64,000 bases of DNA, taken from Mycolicibacterium sp. P9-64 (GTDB lineage Bacteria > Actinomycetota > Actinomycetes > Mycobacteriales > Mycobacteriaceae). Made by a program: the position numbers and the translations under genes. Shown here in pieces: positions 57,878 to 64,000 of the stretch (positions are counted from its first letter, which is position 1; each line of letters begins with the position of its first letter). The DNA lies in contig NZ_NPKO01000001.1 of the NCBI RefSeq assembly GCF_008329605.1, positions 248,001 through 312,000 of the forward strand, written 5' to 3'. A model generated the notes under the pieces. The model had not been told where the DNA came from, searched no databases, and was given only the letters and a program-made list of their open reading frames with translations.

Positions 57878-58593
57878 TGCCGCAGCTCCTGCAGATCGCA
57901 CACGACCACATGTCGCCGGCCGGCGCGGTAGCCGACCAATTCGTGCAGCGGGGCTACGGTCTCACCGAGCTCTTGGTGGTGCCCGAGGATCAGTTCGACA
58001 CGCCTGGAGTCGACGTCGTGTTCCCCGATCCCACGGGTTTCGATGCAGTGATGCTGCTCGGCGCACCATGGTCGGTCTATGCCCCCGAGGTCGCGTCCTG
58101 GGTCGAACCGGAACTCGAGCTGTTGCGCGAGGCCGACCGGGCCGGCGTGCCGGTGCTCGGCATCTGCTTCGGCGGACAGATGCTGGCCCGCGCGCACGGT
58201 GGTGACGTGTACGCGGCTGAATCGCCCGAGATCGGTTGGCACGCAGTGCAGTCCGACGATCCAGTACTCGACGGCGAGTGGTTCCAGTGGCACTACGACC
58301 GTTGGACCACTCCACCGGACGCGGTCGAGTTGGCGCGCAATGCCGCCACTTCACAGGCGTTCGTGCTGCGGAAGAATCTGGCGCTGCAGTTCCACCCAGA
58401 GGTCGACGCCTTCGGGGTCAAGGGCTGGCTCGAGAACGGCGGCCACCGTCAGGCGGTCGCCGTCGGTCTCGACCCCGAGGACGTCCTCGCCAAGACCGAA
58501 GCCGTCCAAGCCGACGCTGCGGTCAGGGCGCGGCGGCTGGTGGACGTGTTCCTCGACCAGATCGTGGCCGCCAGGTGTCAGGAGGCCGGCTGA
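57877..58593 (+). CDS. Class I glutamine amidotransferase-like hydrolase
   Basis: A 238-residue GATase1 domain. GVPVLGICFGGQMLARAHGG holds the Cys nucleophile and NLALQFHPEVDAFGVKGWL the His/Glu pair. There is no synthetase domain, so it probably hydrolyses a gamma-glutamyl compound, as in aniline-type pathways where a GS-like ligase is paired with such a protein (TdnT/AtdA2). It is a second such gene in the island and not closely similar to the one at 46.4 kb. ATG 57877 overlaps the previous stop by one base. Confidence 0.83.
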   Translation: MPQLLQIAHDHMSPAGAVADQFVQRGYGLTELLVVPEDQFDTPGVDVVFPDPTGFDAVMLLGAPWSVYAPEVASWVEPELELLREADRAGVPVLGICFGGQMLARAHGGDVYAAESPEIGWHAVQSDDPVLDGEWFQWHYDRWTTPPDAVELARNAATSQAFVLRKNLALQFHPEVDAFGVKGWLENGGHRQAVAVGLDPEDVLAKTEAVQADAAVRARRLVDVFLDQIVAARCQEAG

Positions 58594-59393
58594 TGTCGCC
58601 ACGTCGTGTCGTGCTGGTCACCGGAGGCGGCACGGGCATAGGTGCGGCGGTGGTCCGTCAGCTTGCCGACGGTGGTGACCAGGTGGTGATCTGTGGCCGA
58701 CGGCTCGAGCCGCTGCAGCAGGTCGCCGAGGCCACCGGCGCGCTCGCCGTGGTCGCGGACGTGAGCGAGGCGGCCGGTGTGGCGGCGGTCGTGGATGAGA
58801 CGGTTGCCGCCTTCGGCCGGCTCGACGGGCTGGTGCTCAACCACGGCATCATCCGGGCCGGCCGCATCGACGATCTGTCGGTCGAGGACTGGCAGGACAC
58901 CTTGCAGGTCAACCTGACTGGCCCGTTCTTGATGATCAGGGCAGCGCTCGTGCACTTGTTGAAGGCGCGCGGGGCGGTGGTCGCTCTGTCGTCCGTCGCG
59001 GCGCTGCGGGCCAGCGAGGCGATGGCGGCGTACTCCGCCAGCAAGGCTGGTCTGATCGCGTTGACCCAGGCATTGGCCGTCGAGCACGGCCCAGCCGGTC
59101 TGCGCGCCAACGCCGTATGTCCTGGCTGGACCGCGACCGAGATGGGCGACGCGGAGATGGCCGAGCTGGGACAGACCCGGGGGATCTCCGTCGACGATGC
59201 CTACCGGCTCGCGACGGCCGTGGTGCCGCAACGCCGTGCGGCCGCCGCGGAGGAGGTGGCGGCCGCGGTGTGCTGGCTGCTTTCCGACGCCGCCTCGTAT
59301 GTGAACGGCGCGGTACTTCCGGTGGACGGCGGATCCTGTGTCGTCGATCCCGGAACGTTGGCACTCGACAGCCGAGTATCGATACGTCCCTGA
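58593..59393 (+). CDS. SDR-family oxidoreductase
   Basis: A 266-residue classical SDR. TGGGTGIGAAV, LNHGI (in place of NNAGI), ALSSVAAL (Ser), YSASKAG (Tyr/Lys) and WLLSDAASYVNGAVLPVDGG. Likely acts on an alcohol or ketone intermediate of the island pathway. ATG 58593 overlaps the amidotransferase stop by one base. Confidence 0.85.
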   Translation: MSPRRVVLVTGGGTGIGAAVVRQLADGGDQVVICGRRLEPLQQVAEATGALAVVADVSEAAGVAAVVDETVAAFGRLDGLVLNHGIIRAGRIDDLSVEDWQDTLQVNLTGPFLMIRAALVHLLKARGAVVALSSVAALRASEAMAAYSASKAGLIALTQALAVEHGPAGLRANAVCPGWTATEMGDAEMAELGQTRGISVDDAYRLATAVVPQRRAAAAEEVAAAVCWLLSDAASYVNGAVLPVDGGSCVVDPGTLALDSRVSIRP

Positions 59394-59419
59394 ATCAGCC
59401 ACTGACAGTTAGGACTTCC

Positions 59420-60883
59420 GTGAACGACAACACCGTGAATACCCAGTTACAGCGCAACGCGCTCGGCGTCGCAGGCATCGTCTGTCTGGTGCTCGCCGCG
59501 GTCGCACCACTCACCGGCATCGTCGTGGTCGCATCGCTGGTGATCGCCCTCGGCAACGGTGGGGGCACGCCAGCCTCGTTCTTCATCGTCGCGGTCGTGC
59601 TGCTGTTGTTCGCGGTCGGCTATGCACAGATGTCCAAACAGCTGGTCAACGCAGGCGGGTTCTACGCGTTCGTGGTGAAGGGGCTCGGCCGCACGGGTGG
59701 TCTCGTCGCCGGCTTCATTGCGTCGCTCGGCTACAACTTCTTCGTGGTCGGCACGATCGGCACCAGTGGCTTCTTCATGCAGATCGTCATCGCCGACCTC
59801 ACGGGCTTCAACCTGCACTGGTACGCCTGGGGGCTAGCGTCGATGATCGTGGCGTACGGGATGGCTCGTCGCGGTGTCGATTTCAGCTCGAAGGTGCTCG
59901 GCGTATCCCTTATCCTCGAGACGACCATCTTGGTGGTGTTCGACGTCTCGGTGTTCGTGCGGACCGGTTTCGACGTGTCGGCGTTCAGCCCCGCCTCCGT
60001 CTTCTCGGGGTCGCTGCCGATCGGCCTACTGCTCGCGGCGACGGGCTACCTGGGCTTCGAGGCGACCGCATTGTTCAGCGAAGAGGCGAGGAATCCGCTG
60101 CGCACCATTCCGAGGGCGACGTACATCGCGATCACGAGCATCGCGGTGATCCTCGGCGTCACGTCGTGGGCCCTGGTCAGCGCCGCAGGCGTCGCGCAGG
60201 CGCAGCAGACCGCGATCGATCACCTCCCCACCGGCGATCTGGTGTTCAGCATCGCGCACGACTACCTGGGCACCGCGGTCACCGACGTCATGATGGTGCT
60301 GCTGCTCGTCAGCCTCTTCGCCGCGATGCTCGCATTCCACAACTCCGCCAGCCGTTACCTCTTTGCGCTCGGCCGGGCCCGGGTGCTGCCGTCGGTGCTC
60401 GCGAAGACCGGGCGCCGCGGCACCCCGCACGTCGCGGGTACCACGCAGGCCGTGTTCGCGATCGTCGTTGCCGGGCTGTTCGCACTCGCCGGACTCGACC
60501 CGATCACCTCGCTGGTGCCGAGCATGCTCGGGTTCGGCACGCTATCGGTGATCGTGCTGCAGGTACTGGCCGCGCTGTCGATCATCGTGCACTTCCGCCG
60601 GGCAGCAGACCCGCGCCTGTGGAGCACCTTCATCGCGCCGGGCATCGGGTTCCTCGGTCTGTCTGCCATCACGGTGCTCGCGATCGTCAACTTCGACGTC
60701 GTTGCCGGGTCCGACGCGCTCGCCGTCCGGCTGATGCCGCTGCTGCTCGTCGCGGCCGTGGTCGGAGGCATCGGATATGGGGCGTACCTGAAGAATTCGA
60801 AGCCAGACGTGTACGACGGGCTCGCAGCCGATCTCGAGCGATTCAACGTGCAGACCGGCGAGGCTCAGCTGAAGATCGGATGA
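59420..60883 (+). CDS. APC-superfamily amino acid/amine permease
   Basis: A 487-residue transporter with ~12 hydrophobic segments. GVAGIVCLVLAAVAPLTGIVVVASLVIALGNGGGTPASFFIV is a typical first module, and GYLGFEATALFSEEARNPLRTIPRATYIAI is a conserved APC motif. Start GTG 59420 with AGGA upstream. It is located 26 bp after the SDR and 3 bp before the decarboxylase. By context it imports the aromatic amino acid or amine degraded by the island. Distinct from the permease at 7.9-9.4 kb. Confidence 0.87.
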   Translation: MNDNTVNTQLQRNALGVAGIVCLVLAAVAPLTGIVVVASLVIALGNGGGTPASFFIVAVVLLLFAVGYAQMSKQLVNAGGFYAFVVKGLGRTGGLVAGFIASLGYNFFVVGTIGTSGFFMQIVIADLTGFNLHWYAWGLASMIVAYGMARRGVDFSSKVLGVSLILETTILVVFDVSVFVRTGFDVSAFSPASVFSGSLPIGLLLAATGYLGFEATALFSEEARNPLRTIPRATYIAITSIAVILGVTSWALVSAAGVAQAQQTAIDHLPTGDLVFSIAHDYLGTAVTDVMMVLLLVSLFAAMLAFHNSASRYLFALGRARVLPSVLAKTGRRGTPHVAGTTQAVFAIVVAGLFALAGLDPITSLVPSMLGFGTLSVIVLQVLAALSIIVHFRRAADPRLWSTFIAPGIGFLGLSAITVLAIVNFDVVAGSDALAVRLMPLLLVAAVVGGIGYGAYLKNSKPDVYDGLAADLERFNVQTGEAQLKIG

Positions 60884-60886
60884 TTC

Positions 60887-62245
<1,359 letters not shown>

Positions 62246-62258
62246 AGACCTGCCGAAA

Positions 62259-62519
62259 TCAGCAGGGATCGCCGGGAGGCGTGAAGTACGGCACGCCCTC
62301 CACCGTGTAGCACGGCACTTCGCCAGGAACGTACGGGGTGACGGCCGAGGCGATGGCCACGCCGTCGGCCACGTGGCCTGCGACGTCCGTGCAACCACCC
62401 ACCGCGACGTGTCGCCCTGACGCGCCTGCGCATACGTCTGCGTTCGCCATCGGTGCCACCGCGAGTGGCATGACCGCCATCGCGGCCATCGTGAACAGTG
62501 CCGTTGTCAGCTTCTTCAT
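62259..62519 (-). CDS. Small secreted protein of unknown function
   Basis: An 86-residue protein with a Sec signal (MKKLTTALFTMAAMAVMPLAV, cleavage near ANA) and a cysteine-containing mature part (VCAGASGRHVAVGGC, PCYTVEGVPYFTPPGDPC; four cysteines). ATG 62519 chosen over ATG 62528 because AAAGG is well spaced. No known function. Converges on the decarboxylase gene 13 bp away. Confidence 0.75.
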   Translation of the reverse strand: MKKLTTALFTMAAMAVMPLAVAPMANADVCAGASGRHVAVGGCTDVAGHVADGVAIASAVTPYVPGEVPCYTVEGVPYFTPPGDPC

Positions 62520-62596
62520 CGCGCGCATCCTTTGCTCGTCCCGATCCACCGTCATTATTGACCTGGGTGCAGATTTGGGGCGGCGTTTCGGCGTGA

Positions 62597-63085
62597 CTAC
62601 GTACGCGGCACTCCGCACGCTGAGTAGACGAACTTGGGTGGCACGTCGAACGCGAACGATCGCTGCGGCACCCGGATCAGAACCTCTTCCGGCAGCGGCG
62701 TCTTGTAGTGCAGGGACAGGGACCCGGAGAAGGTAGGTTCGACCACCGAGATGTCGGGGACGTCGAGCGTCAGCCCACCCTCGTCGAGCGTTGCCATGAC
62801 CATCGAGCCGGCCGCGTCGGTCCATTGGTGGTCGACCGCCCGGCCTGCCTTCTTGGGAACCGACGACAGCGTGCCGAGCACCCGCTGATTGGTCAGCGCC
62901 AACGATCCGACGTAGCTGCGGATGTTGCCCTTGGCGGTCTTGCCTGGAACGTGGCCGGAGAACCGGAACGTGACGGGCACGAACTCGGCCAAGTGGATCA
63001 GCCCTTCGGCTTCCACCTGCGCCGCCATGTCATCGGGCAGGTTGCCGATGCCGAGCATCTTGCGCAGAAAGACGGCCACGGCCAC
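62597..63085 (-). CDS. Conserved hypothetical protein
   Basis: About 162 residues starting at GTG 63085 or 63079. FLRKMLGIGNLPDDMAAQVEAEGLIHLAEFVPVTFRFSGHVPGK is followed by a beta-rich part (YVGSLALTNQRVLGTLSSVPKKAGR) that recalls a PH/GRAM-like domain, but I do not recognise the family. No signal peptide and no membrane span. Same strand as the following transporter, 26 bp downstream of it. Confidence 0.72.
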   Translation of the reverse strand: MAVAVFLRKMLGIGNLPDDMAAQVEAEGLIHLAEFVPVTFRFSGHVPGKTAKGNIRSYVGSLALTNQRVLGTLSSVPKKAGRAVDHQWTDAAGSMVMATLDEGGLTLDVPDISVVEPTFSGSLSLHYKTPLPEEVLIRVPQRSFAFDVPPKFVYSACGVPRT

Positions 63086-63111
63086 ACAATAATGGCCATG
63101 GCCGCCCTCCG

Positions 63112-64000
63112 TCAGGTTTGCGCAGGCAGGACCTTCTCGCCGGTCTTGTCGGTGCTCAGGCACAGCGAGCAGATGAATCCGTGGTCGCCTGCGGACGCGA
63201 TCATGTCGGGCCGTTCGTACTCGTGGTGGCAGACATGGCACCGCAGGTGGTCGTCGGCCGGGTTGCCGTGTTCGTCGAACATCGGCAGGTCGATCCCGTC
63301 ATCGGTGCGACGCAGGTAGTACTTGCCCTTGGTGGCGACGGCGATGATCGGCGGAAGCACCAGCGCCAGGCCGATGGCGACCAGAGGCGAGTACGGCCGG
63401 ATGGCCTCGCCGAGCCCGCCGAAGAACGCGATGACGGACAGGCCCGCGGCGATCAGCATCGAGCCGAAGCCAACCGGGTTGAACGCGTAGAGCATGCCGC
63501 GGCGAAACTCGGGCACCTTGGGGGACAACTTCAACAGGTACTTGTTGAACACGATGTCCGATGCCACGACGACGACCCACGCCATACCGCAGTTGGCGTA
63601 GAAGCCGAGGATGGTGTTGAGGAAGTCGAACATGTTGGCTTCCATCAGGACCAGCGCGATCAGCAGGTTGACGCCCAGGAACACCAACCGGCCGGGGTAG
63701 GTCTTGGTGACGCGGGTGAACGAGTTCGTCCACGCCAGCGAACCGGAGTAGGCGTTGGTCACGTTGATCTTGATCTGGCTGATCACCACCAGCACGACCG
63801 CCAGCGTCATGGCCAGCCAGCCGGGAAGGAAGTTCTCGTAGATCTCCAGGAACTGGTGTACCGGCTGGTTGGCGATGCCGGCACTGTCGGCGACGTTCGC
63901 GATGAGGTAGACGGCGAGGAACAGGCCGACGATCTGCTTGATGGCGCCGAAGATCACCCAGCCGGGGCCGGCAAGGAACATCCAGGTCCACCAGCTGCGC
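63112..64000 (-). CDS. NCS1-type nucleobase:cation symporter with C-terminal zinc ribbon (N-terminus outside window)
   Basis: The C-terminal 296 residues of a transporter cut by the right edge; the frame is still open at 64000 (RSWWTWMFLAGPG). About seven hydrophobic segments and the segment VISQIKINVTNAYSGSLAWTNSFTRVTKTYPGRLVFLGVN are typical of NCS1 cytosine/purine/allantoin permeases. The last 60 residues are unusual: a soluble tail with two CxxC pairs (CHVCHHEYERPDM...FICSLCLS) that looks like a zinc ribbon. Confidence 0.82.
   Translation of the reverse strand, partial: RSWWTWMFLAGPGWVIFGAIKQIVGLFLAVYLIANVADSAGIANQPVHQFLEIYENFLPGWLAMTLAVVLVVISQIKINVTNAYSGSLAWTNSFTRVTKTYPGRLVFLGVNLLIALVLMEANMFDFLNTILGFYANCGMAWVVVVASDIVFNKYLLKLSPKVPEFRRGMLYAFNPVGFGSMLIAAGLSVIAFFGGLGEAIRPYSPLVAIGLALVLPPIIAVATKGKYYLRRTDDGIDLPMFDEHGNPADDHLRCHVCHHEYERPDMIASAGDHGFICSLCLSTDKTGEKVLPAQT

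Overview
This is a chromosomal window from a GC-rich, fast-growing-type Mycobacterium (Mycolicibacterium). The evidence is a complete ESX-3 type VII secretion locus, an antigen 85 mycolyltransferase, PE/PPE genes, many acyl-CoA and TetR genes, and gene order that follows M. tuberculosis Rv0269c-Rv0276, Rv0281-Rv0292 and Rv0293c-Rv0294 (polD2, fadD2, fadE6, hydrolase/TetR/glyoxalase, TetR, DUF2236, methyltransferase, ESX-3, hydrolase, tam). The Rv comparisons come from memory of that genome, not from a search.

Layout. 1-4.7 kb: an exported alpha/beta hydrolase (cut by the window start), an NAD(P)-binding protein, PolD2 and FadD2. 4.8-14.3 kb: a block absent between fadD2 and fadE6 in M. tuberculosis, with an Ag85 paralogue, an SDR, an (R)-amine transaminase/permease/LysR unit, a repeat-containing secreted protein and a 914-residue LuxR-type ATPase regulator. 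14.4-23.4 kb: fadE6, a hydroxyacid dehydrogenase, the remains of a TetR gene, a hydrolase-TetR operon facing a glyoxalase across a palindromic operator, and three further genes. 23.4-38.1 kb: the eleven-gene ESX-3 operon eccA3 to eccE3, preceded by two IdeR-like boxes and built almost wholly of overlapping or abutting genes. 38.1-45.7 kb: a TetR/MFS efflux pair with a perfect operator, a hydrolase, a GT39 transferase, an amidohydrolase, tam and a YchJ-like protein.

45.8-62.2 kb is the most unusual region: a catabolic island. Two paralogous MarR regulators and a gamma-glutamyl hydrolase precede an operon of a glutamine-synthetase-like ligase, a PDR-type flavin/[2Fe-2S] reductase and a Rieske-oxygenase-like protein that has lost most of its metal ligands. 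A divergent P450 follows. Then comes a nine-gene, tightly coupled operon: acetoacetate-decarboxylase-like protein, HpaE, HpaD, HpaG, LLM monooxygenase, class I amidotransferase, SDR, APC permease and aromatic-amino-acid-type PLP decarboxylase. Five copies of one 20-22 bp palindrome sit in the two divergent promoter regions that drive the ligase operon, the second MarR gene, the P450 and the hpa operon. My reading is an aromatic amine/amino acid pathway: uptake, decarboxylation, gamma-glutamylation, oxidation to homoprotocatechuate, meta-cleavage. The substrate is inferred, not shown.

62.2-64 kb holds a small secreted protein, a conserved protein and an NCS1-type transporter with a C-terminal zinc ribbon (cut by the window end). 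I saw no rRNA, tRNA, CRISPR array, insertion sequence or phage gene.
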